From PALSA-693 sp963781155 (GTDB lineage Bacteria; Actinomycetota; Acidimicrobiia; Acidimicrobiales; Palsa-688), in assembly GCA_963781155.1 (NCBI GenBank), contig CAWAEC010000005.1:186001-250000 (forward strand): a stretch of 64,000 nucleotides of DNA, given 5' to 3'. Under the pieces are notes generated by a model. The model ran no database searches and had not been told where the DNA came from. It saw only the letters and a list, made by a program, of their open reading frames with translations. The position numbers and the translations under genes are program-made. Positions within the stretch are counted from its first letter, which is position 1; each line of letters starts with the position of its first letter. Below are positions 46,952-56,993 of the stretch, one piece after another.

Positions 46952-48760
46952 ATCGATCGCCGCCTACGCCGGGCGAGGATGTAGAACGGGGGTCCCGCCA
47001 GGGCAAGGAGCAGCAGGATTGCGGCCAGGATCTGGAACCCCAGGCTGCTCAATCCGCCCGGATGATCGTCTGCGAGCACGGTCGGGACCCCTTGCGCCAC
47101 GATGTTCCCGCTGGTCGTCGTTGCGCCTGTCCCCCCCCGACCGCCGTTCGTTCCCGTCAGTTGCGTACCGGATCCCGACGAGCCCCCGCCTGCGCTCGAC
47201 GAGGAACCGTTCGTTCCGCCGGCTGCGTTTCCGGCGGCGGCGCCAGCCGGCCCGCCGCTTGCAGCCGATGAGCCGCCTGCCGACCCGCCGCCGCTTGAAC
47301 CGCCACTGCCCGAGCCGCCACTACCGGACCCGCTGCTTGCCCCCGGCAGCCCGCCACCGCCTGCCCCAACGTTCGCGGCCGGAGGTTGACCGGCTATCGG
47401 ATTTCCGTTGTGCGCGTACTGGCCCGGGCAGGGACCCTGCCCGGCCTTGGCGCACGCCGGAGGCAAGGGGGCGATCTGGGCGAGATAGTTGACCGTTGGT
47501 TGGCCGGGGATAAACGTCGGGTTGTGGCAGTTGGCCACGTTCACATTCGACAGATCCACCCCCCCGTCGGCCTTTTTGAGGAGGTCAACCTGCTGGAACG
47601 ATTCTTGAACCAGGTTGATCGGGAGGGGCGAGTACCCGATGGCGGCCATCTCGGACTGCCCCTGACAGAGGGAGTACGTATCGTAATCGGCCAAGGTCTG
47701 CCGCTTTGGCGTATTCATGGTCGGGTCGCACTGCGGCACCGACCCTTGGCAGCTCGGCGCGGTCGGCTCGATCTCGTATGAGTACGACGACAACGGATAC
47801 GTGCGCGGGATCGTTGTAGGTGTACACGCTGGTGAGGGTTTCGAGCAGGTAGTTCGGACCCGGCGTGTAGTTGATCTGCGCTTGTGTCAGCGACACCGCG
47901 GCGTCGTACGCGTCCGGCATGGTGAAGTAGCCGGCCGTGTTCTCGAGTGCAAGGACCGGGAAGTTGGCCCCGAGCGCATAGGAGTACTCGTCAAAACCGA
48001 TCGACCCAGCCCCGGCCGACGAGGCAATGAAGTTCATGACCCCGTCCGATCCGTTCTCGGCTACCTGGGAGCCCTTGCCCGTGGGCCAGAACTCGACCGG
48101 GAAGTGGTAGCCGGAGAAGGACTGCCAGAGCGCGGGATACTCAGTATTGAGCCAGTCGCTGAACTGAAACGTCGTCCCGGCGCCCTCGGAGTGGACAACG
48201 GGGACGATCGGCATCGAGGGAAACTGACGGCCGTTGTTATCAGCGGTGATCTCCGGATCGTCCCAGTTGGTGATCTGATCGGTGAAGATCTTGGCCAGCG
48301 TCAAACCTGACAACCGCAGGTTCTCGATTCGGTGCCCGGCCACGGTGATGTTGTAGGGGAACGCGGTTGCCCCGCCCACGATGGGAAGGTAGGCGTACGG
48401 CCGCAATGACGAGTCGTTGCCCCCGGTGATCGGGTTCTGCCCCTGGTAGCCGATGTCACTCACCGCGAAATCGGTCACACCGCTGGCGAAGTCCTGGCGG
48501 CCCTGCGCCGACCCGGACGGGGTAAAGACGACCTGCAGGCCCTGCTGGGTCACGTCGGTGATCCACTGGTTGACAGCGTTGAAGGCCCAACTGGAGCCCG
48601 ACCCCTGGATTTGCTCGTGGCTGCCGCTGGCGCCCGCAGGCGAGGACGCGGTGGCGGAAACCAGGGCCACGGCCCCGAGCAGAGCGAGCACTTTGGCCCG
48701 TCGGCCTCGGCCCCATCGCCAGCGATGTGGCCTCCTCGAGGTGGACGCCAGCGATCTCAT
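46948..48760 (-). CDS. pstS: Membrane-anchored phosphate-binding protein PstS, one frameshift
   Basis: About 604 residues, much longer than usual PstS. Signal peptide (VLALLGAVALVSATASSPAG), GSGSSWAFNAVNQWI, FTPSGSAQGRQDF, and VVHSEGAGTTFQFSDWL, the phosphate-binding Ser/Thr loop. Near 47798-47808 the frame breaks; one base later it resumes as YPLSSYSYEIEP, a conserved PstS segment. The span of 1813 bases is 3n+1. After the binding domain come a long Gly/Ser linker, a membrane helix (LGFQILAAILLLLALAGPPF) and ARRRRRSM. So the protein is held by a C-terminal helix, not as a lipoprotein. ATG overlaps the pstA stop. Confidence 0.88.
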
Positions 48761-49893
48761 CGACGGCCCACCCTCTGGCGGACGATGAACCTGGTGAATG
48801 CGAAGAGCACGAAAACCATGAACAGCAGCACCACTGCCGCCCCGAAGGCGCGGGCGATCTGGCGCGGCTCGCCGCTGCGAAGCCCCTCATAGATGTAGAG
48901 CGGAAGCGAGTTCATCGGCTGAGCGTCGAACGGGTTCTTGTTGAAGTACGTGGTGAAGCCTGAGACGATCAGCAAGGGCGCACTCTCCCCGATGCCGCGG
49001 GCGACCGCGAGAATCAAGGCCGTGGCGAGACCCGGTCTCGCCGTCGGAAGTACGATTCGCCGGACCGTCTGCCAGTGCGATGCCCCGAGTGCCAGGCCGG
49101 CCTCGCGCAGGCCTCCAGGTACAACCCGCAAGGCCACCTCGGCCGATCTGGCCACGATGGGTGTCATGGTCACCGACAGGGCGAGCGCCACGGCCAGCCC
49201 GTTTTTCTGCCCATGAAAATGCAGGATGAGCAATACGTAGACGAACAAGCCTGCCAGCAGGTCAGGGATGGCCGTCATCGCCTCCACAACGGTGCGTACC
49301 ATCTTGGCGAACCAGCCGCCCACTTCGGTCATGAAGACTGCGGTCCCGAGGCCCAGCGGCAGCGAGATGCAGACGGCTATACCGACCGAAATGAGCGATC
49401 CAATAATGGCGTTCGAGATACCTCCCTTCGTATACGGCCCGGTCAGAGAGCCGGCCGAGGCAGGCTGGGTATAGAAGTTGGTATGGGCCAGGACATCGCG
49501 TGCACGCCACACCGTGTACACCACCACGGTTACGAGCACGAACCCGACCAGCAGGGCCACCCCTACGACTACCGCTCCCATCAGTCTGTTTACGACTATC
49601 GGGCGGGGATAGCTCAACGCCGTCACGCCGGCGTACATGGCCAAGAAGGCGAAATACCAGCACACCACGAAGCCGACGACGCCGCTGAGCGGGAGGATGT
49701 CGTAGTACAGCAGCCACACCAGCGCAAAGGAGCCCACCAGCGAGCCCACGCTCGCAAAAAAATCGTCAGACGTGAACTTGGGCAGCGACCGAGGTTGATC
49801 CTGATCCGGTCCGATGGCCGGTTCAGCGACTTCAGCCGGCTTGGCAACGACAACCGGAATCTCGGTGGTCGTCGGCACCGCCTCCGTGGTCAT
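48757..49893 (-). CDS. pstA: Phosphate ABC transporter permease PstA
   Basis: 378 residues. Polar N-terminus, then about seven to eight membrane helices. The ABC-permease (EAA) loop reads EAGLALGASHWQTVRRIVLP, followed by PGLATALILAVARGIGESAP as in PstA. The extra N-terminal pair of helices (FALVWLLYYDILPLSGVVGF) makes it longer than E. coli PstA, as in other actinobacteria. Its stop overlaps the pstS start (ATGA). It starts 7 bases after pstC. Confidence 0.95.
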   Translation of the reverse strand: MTTEAVPTTTEIPVVVAKPAEVAEPAIGPDQDQPRSLPKFTSDDFFASVGSLVGSFALVWLLYYDILPLSGVVGFVVCWYFAFLAMYAGVTALSYPRPIVVNRLMGAVVVGVALLVGFVLVTVVVYTVWRARDVLAHTNFYTQPASAGSLTGPYTKGGISNAIIGSLISVGIAVCISLPLGLGTAVFMTEVGGWFAKMVRTVVEAMTAIPDLLAGLFVYVLLILHFHGQKNGLAVALALSVTMTPIVARSAEVALRVVPGGLREAGLALGASHWQTVRRIVLPTARPGLATALILAVARGIGESAPLLIVSGFTTYFNKNPFDAQPMNSLPLYIYEGLRSGEPRQIARAFGAAVVLLFMVFVLFAFTRFIVRQRVGRR

Positions 49894-49900
49894 CTCTGCC

Positions 49901-50907
49901 TCAGATCTCCGTCGCTGAACCGCTGCGGCTGCGGGTGATCAAGATGGCGGCGACTGTGTTGACACCGAGAGTGATGACGAAGAGCACGAGTCCAGCAGTC
50001 AGCAACGCCGCTAATTGCGCCTTGGTCGACTCGCCGAAGTCGTTGGCGATCAGCGCCGAGATAGTGCTGGTCCCGTTCTGGAGAATGTGGTAGTTAACGT
50101 TGAAGGTGAGGGAGATGATCAGAAGCACCGCGATCGTCTCGCCGAGCGCCCGGCCCAAACCGAGCATCGTGCCGCCGATGATGCCGCCCCGGCCGAACGG
50201 CAACACCACGGTGCGGATCATCCCCCAGCGCGTGGAACCGAGCGCGTAGGCGGCTTCGCGCTCGCCGGACGGCGCCTGAGCGAAGACGCCCCGCATCACC
50301 GCGCACGCAATTGGTATCACCATGAGCGAGACACAAACGCCAGCTATAAAGGCGGAGTTCACGAAACGCGACTGAGCCCATAATGCTGCATTCGGATCGG
50401 TGTTCACCTTGAAGATCGGGAATCCACCCGAAATATTGGCTGATCCACCGAGATATCAACTTGGCATGGGGCATCAGCAAGAAGAAACCCCACGCACCAT
50501 AGATGACACTCGGGACGGCGGCCATGAGGTCGATCAGAGAGACAAGGAATCCCTTGATGCGGACCGGGGCGTACTCGCTGATGAACAACGCAGTGGCGAG
50601 GGCTACTGGAAAGGCGATGACCAGCGCCACCAGAGCAACCTCGAAACGTTCCGAGAAGCGTGGACGATATCCCAACCTTGTCAAGTTCGGGGTCCCACTC
50701 GGCCCGAGTCAGAAACGTCAAGCCGTAGCGATGAAAGGTGGGGATCGACTGGTAAGCGAGGAACACCCCGATCGATCCGAAGATCACCAGGACCAGGGCT
50801 GCGATCGCCGCCACCGATCGGTGGAAGATATGGTCGACCAGGGAGTGAGCGACCGGTATGTGAATGGGCTGGTCGGACGAGGTGTCGGGGTTAGCCGAAG
50901 CGACCAT
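49901..50907 (-). CDS. pstC: Phosphate ABC transporter permease PstC, two frameshifts
   Basis: About 335 residues. Membrane permease with VAAIAALVLVIFGSIGVFLA, DLMAAVPSVIYGAWGFFLL and the EAA loop EAAYALGSTRWGMIRTVVLP, then GLGRALGETIAVLL. Frames join near 50650 (TTT that should be TT: LLGTF then EVALVALVIAFPVALATAL) and near 50415 (IP then IFKVNTDPNAALWAQSRF). The span of 1007 bases is 3n+2, as two insertions predict. ATG 50907 overlaps the pstB stop by 17 bases. Confidence 0.9.
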
Positions 50908-51763
50908 TGACGTAGTCCTCGGTGCGCGGATCTTCTGGGGAGGTGAACATGTGATCAGTACTGCCCGCCTCCACGATCGCCCCCGGCGTACCCTGCTCCG
51001 CCAGGAAGAACGCACACTGCTGGGAAACACGAGCTGCTTGCTGCATGTTGTGCGTGACGATCACGACCGTCACTTCCGACATGATCTCGGCGATGGTCTC
51101 CTCCACACGTCGAGTGGAGGTGGGGTCCAGTGCCGAACACGGCTCGTCCATCAAGAGCACATCGGGGTCGACCGCCAGCGAGCGAGCGATGCACAGCCGC
51201 TGCTGCTGCCCGCCCGAGAGCGCTCCTCCGGGCTCTCCGAGACGGTCCTTGACCTCGTTCCACAAACTCGGCTCGGGTCAGCGAACGCTCGACCAGGTCG
51301 CTGCGTTCCGAGCGTCCCACTTTCGTCCCCGTGAGCTTCATGCCAGCCAAGACGTTTTCAGCGATCGACATGGTAGGAAAGGGGTTTGGCTTCTGAAAAA
51401 CCATGCCGATCCGCTTGCGAGTGTCGGTGACTCTCTGGCCGGGGGCGTAGATGTCCTGGCCGTTGAGCTGGACTTCTCCCGCCAACTTGGCCGACGGGAC
51501 CATCTCGTGCATCCGGTTGAGGATTCGCAGGAAGGTCGACTTCCCGCATCCAGACGGGCCGATCAGGGCGGTAACCGTCCCCGGTGGCATGGACAGCGAC
51601 ACCCGCTCCAGGACCTTGTTGGAACCAAACCAGGCCGACACCCTCACCGCGTCCAGTCGCGCCCCCCAGGCACAGGAGCAGCGGCTGCGATCGCGGCCCC
51701 ATTCCAACTGGAGACCACGGGCTGGGATTCGATCTCGTCGGCAATCTGGGCTGCGGAATCCAT
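50891..51763 (-). CDS. pstB: Phosphate ABC transporter ATPase PstB, two frameshifts
   Basis: About 290 residues. Walker A LIGPSGCGKSTFLRILNRMH, KPNPFPTMSIAENV, the signature LSGGQQQRLCIARSLA, Walker B VLLMDEPCSALDP and the His switch VIVTHNMQQA, all typical of PstB. Frames join near 51665, a run of six G on the coding strand after PVPGG, and near 51262, a TTT that should be TT (RAE then LWNEVKDRLGEP). The insertion and deletion cancel (873 bases, 3n). As first gene of the unit, with pstS fourth, the order is the reverse of usual pstSCAB. No phoU is visible in the window. Confidence 0.92.
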
Positions 51764-51842
51764 GGTCCCTTCAAAGCTTACCGTTCAACGGGTCCTCCCG
51801 AGACTACTGACCTTTTCGCAGCCCGCCTCGCGATCCACCTGC

Positions 51843-51871
51843 GTTCACCAGAATGATGTCGCTCGTTTACC
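51843..51871. promoter_or_regulatory. Candidate PHO-box-like repeats upstream of pstB
   Basis: GTTCACC (51843-51849) and GTTTACC (51865-51871) lie 22 bases apart, two units of the 11-base period of the actinobacterial PhoP GTTCACC box. The middle unit does not match. A further GTTCAAC is at 51783. They lie in the 170-base gap before pstB, but on the opposite strand to its transcription. Confidence 0.35.
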
Positions 51872-51933
51872 TAAACTGCAAACCCGCATCACCGGAGGTT
51901 CGGATGCGGCCCGGATCGCCGGGGCGAACGAGG

Positions 51934-52537
51934 TTATGTCGTCGTCGGCGAGGCAACCGAGGCCGGTTGCAGGAGAGCCCACTGGTCCTTGGCCCACGTG
52001 TAGAACTCGATCGGGACGGGAGATGGGGCGGTGGTCGCGTAGACCACCTGGAAGTAAAAGTTCCCGGTCGCGGCCACGACGCCGTGGGAGTAGTCGCCCG
52101 CGTAGGCTTTCGTCCCGTCGGCCTCGGTGGCGCCCGGGACCTGCGGAAACGGCTTGTAGGTTGCGGCCGCATAGCTCAGAGTCTTAGGCGCAGTCTGCTG
52201 CAGGTAGGCCTGCGCATCCTTGGCAGAGGAGAATTCGAATTAGTGTCACCACGATTCCCTCCTCGGTCGAGGAGTTCACATAGCTCTGCAACAGCCCTGT
52301 GAGAAACCCCAGCTTCGCCGGCGATTCCGCCCCGCCGAACTGCTTGAACACGGTTGGAGTGATCACGCCGGTGGCGTGTGGCGCCGCGTTGGTGCTGTAG
52401 CCGTCGGGGGCAGGTAGCACTTTCGCTTCCAATTCTCGCGCGGTGAGAGCCGCCGGGCCGTTGTGGCTGGAGCCACACCCTGCGAGCGCGACCGTCAACA
52501 GCGTCAGGATCCCGACGCCGAGCTTCATACACAGCAT
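51934..52537 (-). CDS. Putative lipoprotein, one frameshift
   Basis: About 200 residues. The signal peptide ends in a lipobox LAGCGSS. The body has LEAKVLPAPDGYSTNAAP and, after the frame break near 52240-52245, FEFSSAKDAQAYLQQTAPKT and VVAATGNFYFQVVYATTAPS, a small alpha/beta domain. The span of 604 bases is 3n+1, so one extra base is implied; the uncorrected frame ends early. GAGG is 7 bases before ATG 52537; ATG 52528 also possible. It precedes pstB on the same strand and could belong to the phosphate locus. Family not recognised. Confidence 0.75.
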
Positions 52538-52878
52538 GTCTGAACCTCGGGAGAGCTTGCCGTCTGGCGCGAACGGGATCGGCGCGATTTCATGATTCAC
52601 AAGAACCCCTTGGCCGCACCGATCCCGCGGCGTCGGCAAGGTACCACACGCAGGTCGCCGCGCCGGGGCGGGTCCCGGTGGCAGAAAGGGTGAGATGTGG
52701 CCCCGAAGGAGCGCACCGTTCGGCCACGCTGGGTGCCGATCTCCACGACGAGAGTGACCTGGTCCGCGGCTACCGATTGTGAGCACCGACGACAGCAGTT
52801 GCGCGATTGGTTGCGCACCCGCCGGTATTCGCGTCGCCCCGGAGTATCCGGCCGAGGGTGGGTTGCTACGGTTGCCGG
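52538..52878. other. Divergent intergenic region
   Basis: 341 bases between the leftward lipoprotein gene and a rightward exported protein gene. It must hold both promoters, but I see no convincing boxes or repeats and no supported gene. Confidence 0.5.
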
Positions 52879-53502
52879 GTGAGCCGCCGGAGACGGGCTG
52901 CGAGGGTGGCGGGTGTGGCAGCGGTGGTGGCAGCAGCGGCCGCATTCGCCCTGACCTACTCTCCGTCTCGACTTTCGACGAGCCCGACGACTGAACCTCC
53001 AAGCGGGACCACCGTCCTCACTTTTCCTGCCCCTGTCAGCCCGCCAGTCTCGATTGACCCCTCCGCTTCCTCTGGCAGCTCCACACCCAAGTCGTCTACC
53101 CCTGCTTCTCAGTTGGCAAAGCCCGGAGGCGCCACCGCCATCTCGCAACCGGCGGCTGCCGCATCGTCGGCTGGGTCCAACCCGGCTGCCGCGTCCCAGT
53201 CGGCAGCACCTCCGGTGACGTGGGCGTTGACCGGCTCTTGTGTGAACTCGGGGGGCGCCTTCACCTGCAAAGTGACAGTGGCGGCATCGAACGGCTTGCA
53301 GTCAGGTGGATTCGTGGAGGTGTACCCCGGGTCGGGACACGGCCCGGACTGCGAGCAACGTGGGGCCCTGGATCGTGGGTCGGTCACCATCACCGGGACA
53401 TGCCAGACCCCCCTCGCTCCCAACGTCCCGGCCGTCTATTCGCTGACCGACGTCCCGAACGCAGCCACCATCATGGCCAGGGCCAACTTGTCGTGGTCGT
53501 AG
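52879..53502 (+). CDS. Exported protein with Ser/Pro linker
   Basis: 207 residues from GTG 52879. Arg-rich start then a hydrophobic helix (VAGVAAVVAAAAAFALTY), which is a signal peptide or N-terminal anchor. A Ser/Thr/Pro/Ala linker follows, then a beta-rich domain with three Cys (GSCVNSGGAFTCKVTVAASN and later GTCQTP) that may form a disulfide. Domain not recognised. The ribosome site is weak, so the start is tentative. Confidence 0.62.
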   Translation: MSRRRRAARVAGVAAVVAAAAAFALTYSPSRLSTSPTTEPPSGTTVLTFPAPVSPPVSIDPSASSGSSTPKSSTPASQLAKPGGATAISQPAAAASSAGSNPAAASQSAAPPVTWALTGSCVNSGGAFTCKVTVAASNGLQSGGFVEVYPGSGHGPDCEQRGALDRGSVTITGTCQTPLAPNVPAVYSLTDVPNAATIMARANLSWS

Positions 53503-53541
53503 CGTTTGACCAATTGGCCCCGCGTCGTTGGGCCTGGCCGC

Positions 53542-53907
53542 TCACCTGTTGTCGTGAGTACGACGATGAGGATGCAGGTAGGAGTCGCACCACGCAATTG
53601 TGCGCGCCCTGTTGCCGCCGGTCGCCTCAATCAATTCCGCAAGAAGTCTCGACCGACGTCGATCAGTGACGCTCGAATTCGAGGGTCCGCTGTTCCCCGG
53701 ATGGGCTAGAAGGGTGACACAGAGCTTACGGAAGTCGGACCGGGGTGGCACGGGCGGAACGGCGACTTCAATGTTGCTGCCCGTGTCGTCCAGCCTCGTC
53801 GGGGTCTGCACCGCTTGCCCGGCGGCTGGGCTCGCGACCGCCGACCCCGGACCGACTACGGCCGCCAACAGCAGGACGGCGAGCGCCCTCAACATCACTG
53901 GAGCCAT
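53542..53907 (-). CDS. Small secreted protein
   Basis: 121 residues from ATG 53907, which has GGAGG about 9 bases upstream. N-terminal signal peptide (VMLRALAVLLLAAVVGPGSA, cleavage near AVASPA). The mature part is short, with two Cys (LCVTLLAHP and WCDSYLHP) and basic stretches. The longer upstream frame lacks a plausible start. It is convergent with the preceding exported protein gene. Family not recognised. Confidence 0.62.
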   Translation of the reverse strand: MAPVMLRALAVLLLAAVVGPGSAVASPAAGQAVQTPTRLDDTGSNIEVAVPPVPPRSDFRKLCVTLLAHPGNSGPSNSSVTDRRRSRLLAELIEATGGNRARTIAWCDSYLHPHRRTHDNR

Positions 53908-54096
53908 TTGATCCGCCTCCGCGCTCCGCAGGTCCGAACCCGCCCTGGCCATGATGGTCTGACGGGATAGGTGAGCAGGTATCCGGGCGGTGAACACTCG
54001 AAGACGAGAAAGTGGCATTTCCCTCGAGGGGTGGACCTGCAACCCAGGCTGATTAGTATCCGCGGCGTGCTGACCCCTAACCGAAGGAAGCGGCGG

Positions 54097-55605
54097 ATGC
54101 AAAGCTCTCGTTCGATATCGAGGTTGGCAGTGGTGGCGGCGGTGTCACTGCTGGCATTGGTGGCGCCGGTCGTAGCCGGGGTAAGCGCGGCGGCCGGTTC
54201 GAGTGCGCCCCCGTGGGAGCCGGATGCGAACGCGGCCCCGCCGCACGGCAACGTGGTGTTCTATGACGCCAACGGCAACCAGGTCACTACCGGGAACAAT
54301 CTGACGAGTCCGTTTGCCTACGCTGTGGCTACAACTGCGGCCGATCCGAATGCGACCAAAGCCATCGTGAACTTCTACGATCCGCAGCACGCGACACCGC
54401 CGGGCGCGTGGGGTGGAACTGCGGAGACAGGCACCACGACGTTCAACCCGGTCACAAGCCTTCCGACTGGCACGCCTGCCGATGTGGCGGCGGACGCGCC
54501 GACCTTTCCGGTCGTGGCGTCCAGTGCAGCAGACATCGTGAGCTGGCTGGGCGCAAACACCCCGGACACCACACCCGGCTATGCCAATACCATCCAGGTG
54601 CGGCTGACCGACTCTGGTGCCAGAGGTGCCGGGAATCCCGCCGGCACCTATTGGGAGAGCGATATCGGTTACAACACGAGCGCCTCCGCGATCACCGTGG
54701 ACGGCACCACCGTCCCCGCCAACGGGTGGGCGCTGCTGTTCCCCCTCGTCACCCCGACCACCACCACATTGTCGGCGACGCCGGCCAGCCCCCAGGCGTC
54801 TGGCACCAAGGTGACGCTGAAGGCGACCATCGCCCCGGCCGGGGCCGGCACAGTGCAGTTCTACGATGGCACCACCGCACTCGGGTCAGCAGTGGCAGTG
54901 AGCGCGGGCACCGCGTCGACGACGACAACACCAGCGGCGGGCAGCCACAGCTTCAGCGCAGTGTTTGTACCGACGATCGGTGACGAGAGCGGCGCCAACA
55001 CGGCAACGGCGACGATCCTCGGCCAATCCACGTCCAACACCGTGCCCTACACCATCACTGTCGCGGGAGTGAAGGTCACCGGCATCAGCCCGAAGACGTT
55101 GGGGCAGGGCGCCGCCAAGGTAGCGGTCACCATCACCGGGTCCGGCTTCGAGACCGGCGCGACCGCCACGATCACGGGCGTGAAGCTGGCCTCGGTGACA
55201 GTGGTCAGCGCAACGACGGTGACGGCCAAGGCGACGGTCAACGCCACAACCGCCACCGGGACCAAGAACGTCGTCGTCAAGGACGCGGCGGGATCGGGTA
55301 CCTGCAAGGGCTGCCTGACCATCATCGCCGGCCCGACCGTCACGAAGATCACCCCGGCGTCGGTGGCACAAGGAAAGACGGTGTCGGTCACCATTGTCGG
55401 AACCGGATTCGTCGCCGCGGCGAAGCTCAAGGGTCCGAGCGGGGTCACGTTCTCGAAGGTCAAGGTGGTGAGCGCGACGAAGATCACAGCCAGCATGATC
55501 GTGTCCTCGACCGCCCCAACCGGGACCAAGCTCGGGATCACGGTGACCAACCCCGCGGCCGGCGGCTTCGGCAGCGGCACTGGAGACCTCCTGACGATTA
55601 CCTGA
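54097..55605 (+). CDS. Secreted surface protein: shared N-terminal module plus Ig-like and IPT/TIG-like domains
   Basis: 502 residues, intact frame. Signal peptide (LAVVAAVSLLALVAPVVAGV) then SSAPPWEPD and the roughly 190-residue module shared with the proteins at 32 and 36.8 kb (GNVVFYDANGNQVTTG, YWESDIGYNTSAS). One Ig-like repeat (GTVQFYDGTTALGSAVAV) follows, then two IPT/TIG-like domains (ITGSGFETGATATITG; IVGTGFVAAAKLKGPSG). ATG 54097 follows GAAGGAAG. No anchor is visible, so it may be released or held non-covalently. It is the best full-length reference for the module because it has no frameshift. Confidence 0.85.
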   Translation: MQSSRSISRLAVVAAVSLLALVAPVVAGVSAAAGSSAPPWEPDANAAPPHGNVVFYDANGNQVTTGNNLTSPFAYAVATTAADPNATKAIVNFYDPQHATPPGAWGGTAETGTTTFNPVTSLPTGTPADVAADAPTFPVVASSAADIVSWLGANTPDTTPGYANTIQVRLTDSGARGAGNPAGTYWESDIGYNTSASAITVDGTTVPANGWALLFPLVTPTTTTLSATPASPQASGTKVTLKATIAPAGAGTVQFYDGTTALGSAVAVSAGTASTTTTPAAGSHSFSAVFVPTIGDESGANTATATILGQSTSNTVPYTITVAGVKVTGISPKTLGQGAAKVAVTITGSGFETGATATITGVKLASVTVVSATTVTAKATVNATTATGTKNVVVKDAAGSGTCKGCLTIIAGPTVTKITPASVAQGKTVSVTIVGTGFVAAAKLKGPSGVTFSKVKVVSATKITASMIVSSTAPTGTKLGITVTNPAAGGFGSGTGDLLTIT

Positions 55606-55667
55606 CCGGCAGGCACGTGGCGCGCTGACGGCGGCGGCCGCCGGCGGCGGGACCGGGCAGGTCCGGC

Positions 55668-56942
55668 TCAGATCCGGATCTGCCCGGTCCCCGTCACCAG
55701 GTACTTGGTGGTCGTGAGCTCCCGGAGGCCCATGGGGCCACGGGCGTGCAGCTTCTGCGTGCTGATCCCGATCTCGGCTCCGAAACCAAACTCCTCGCCG
55801 TCGGTGAACCGGGTTGACGCGTTCACCACGACGACTGCGGCGTCCACCTCGCGCTGGAAGCGCTGCGCAGCGGCCAGGTCCCGGGTCACGATGGCCTCGG
55901 TGTGCCCGGATCCATACCTGCGAATGTGGGCGATGGCCGCATCCAGGTCATCCACTACCCTCACGCTCAATATGAGGTCGAGGAATTCGCACCTGTAGTC
56001 GGCGTCAGTGGCGAGGACGACCCGGTCAGGTCCCAGCACCGCCCGCACCCTGTCATCACCCCGCAGTTCCACCCCCTCGAGCGCCGGGCCCAGGCGGGCA
56101 AGAAAGGGTTCGACCACGTCACGGTGGATGACCAGGGACTCTGCTGCGTTGCACACGCTTGGCCGCTGGGTCTTGGCATTGACGACGATATTGAGGGCCA
56201 CGTCGAGATCAGCCGAACAGTCAACGTAAACGTGACAGTTACCGTCGCCGTCGATCACGTACGGCACGGTGGCATGCTCGACAATGGTCGAGATCAGGGA
56301 CGGCCCGCCACGCGGAATCAGGCAGTCAATGAACCCTCGCAGCCGCACGAACTCTTCGACAGTTTCGCGGCTGGCGTCCTCAACCAGGAGGAGGGCGTCG
56401 GGCGGAAGGCCTTCCTTTTCATACCCTTCGCGGAGAATCGCGGCAATGGCGATGTTGGACCGCAAGGCAGACGAGCTGCCCCGCAAAAAGGCGGCGTTCC
56501 CGGATTTCAGGCACAGGCCCGCCGCATCGCTGGTGACGTTGGGGCGGTTTTCGTAGACGATGCCCACCACCCCCAGTGGGACCCGAACCTGGCGGATCTC
56601 CAGACCGTTTGGCCGCACCCATCCGTCGACGGTCTGGCCGACGGGGTCGGCCAACGACGCGACTTGACGCAAGCCCCGGGCCATGGACCCCACCCGGGCC
56701 TCGCTCAGCCGGAGCCGGTCCACGGTTGTCGCCGTGCTGCCGCCCTGCTCCGCGAGCGCCACGTCCTCGGCGTTCGCATCCAGGATCTGACCAGCCCGCG
56801 CCTCGAGCAAGTCGGCAGCGGCGACCAGGGCCGCGTCTTTGGCGGCGGTGGAAGCCGTGGCGAGGACGAGACTGGCGGCACGAGCTCGCTCGCCCAATAC
56901 CCGGAGCGGCCTCGGCTGGGTCGCAGCACTTCCTTCCGACAT
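55668..56942 (-). CDS. proA: Gamma-glutamyl phosphate reductase
   Basis: 424 residues. Second step of proline synthesis: reduces glutamyl 5-phosphate to the semialdehyde. Conserved segments: VPLGVVGIVYENRPNVTSDA, CLKSGNAAFLRGSS, the catalytic Cys in TQRPSVCNAAES, and EFGFGAEIGISTQKLHARGP near the end. Length is normal and the frame intact. proB is not in the window. It converges with the surface-protein gene at 55605 across a 62-base GC-rich gap and diverges from the coiled-coil gene at 56994. Confidence 0.95.
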   Translation of the reverse strand: MSEGSAATQPRPLRVLGERARAASLVLATASTAAKDAALVAAADLLEARAGQILDANAEDVALAEQGGSTATTVDRLRLSEARVGSMARGLRQVASLADPVGQTVDGWVRPNGLEIRQVRVPLGVVGIVYENRPNVTSDAAGLCLKSGNAAFLRGSSSALRSNIAIAAILREGYEKEGLPPDALLLVEDASRETVEEFVRLRGFIDCLIPRGGPSLISTIVEHATVPYVIDGDGNCHVYVDCSADLDVALNIVVNAKTQRPSVCNAAESLVIHRDVVEPFLARLGPALEGVELRGDDRVRAVLGPDRVVLATDADYRCEFLDLILSVRVVDDLDAAIAHIRRYGSGHTEAIVTRDLAAAQRFQREVDAAVVVVNASTRFTDGEEFGFGAEIGISTQKLHARGPMGLRELTTTKYLVTGTGQIRI

Positions 56943-56993
56943 GTCGGGATTCTACGTCGGTACCTGGTCCCCAACCCGCCGTAGCCTGGAAGC

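Noticed and set aside
14400..51763. Programmed ribosomal frameshifting as explanation for the many breaks
   Set aside because: Breaks occur at unrelated sequences and in both directions, without common slippery sites, and affect genes not known to use recoding.
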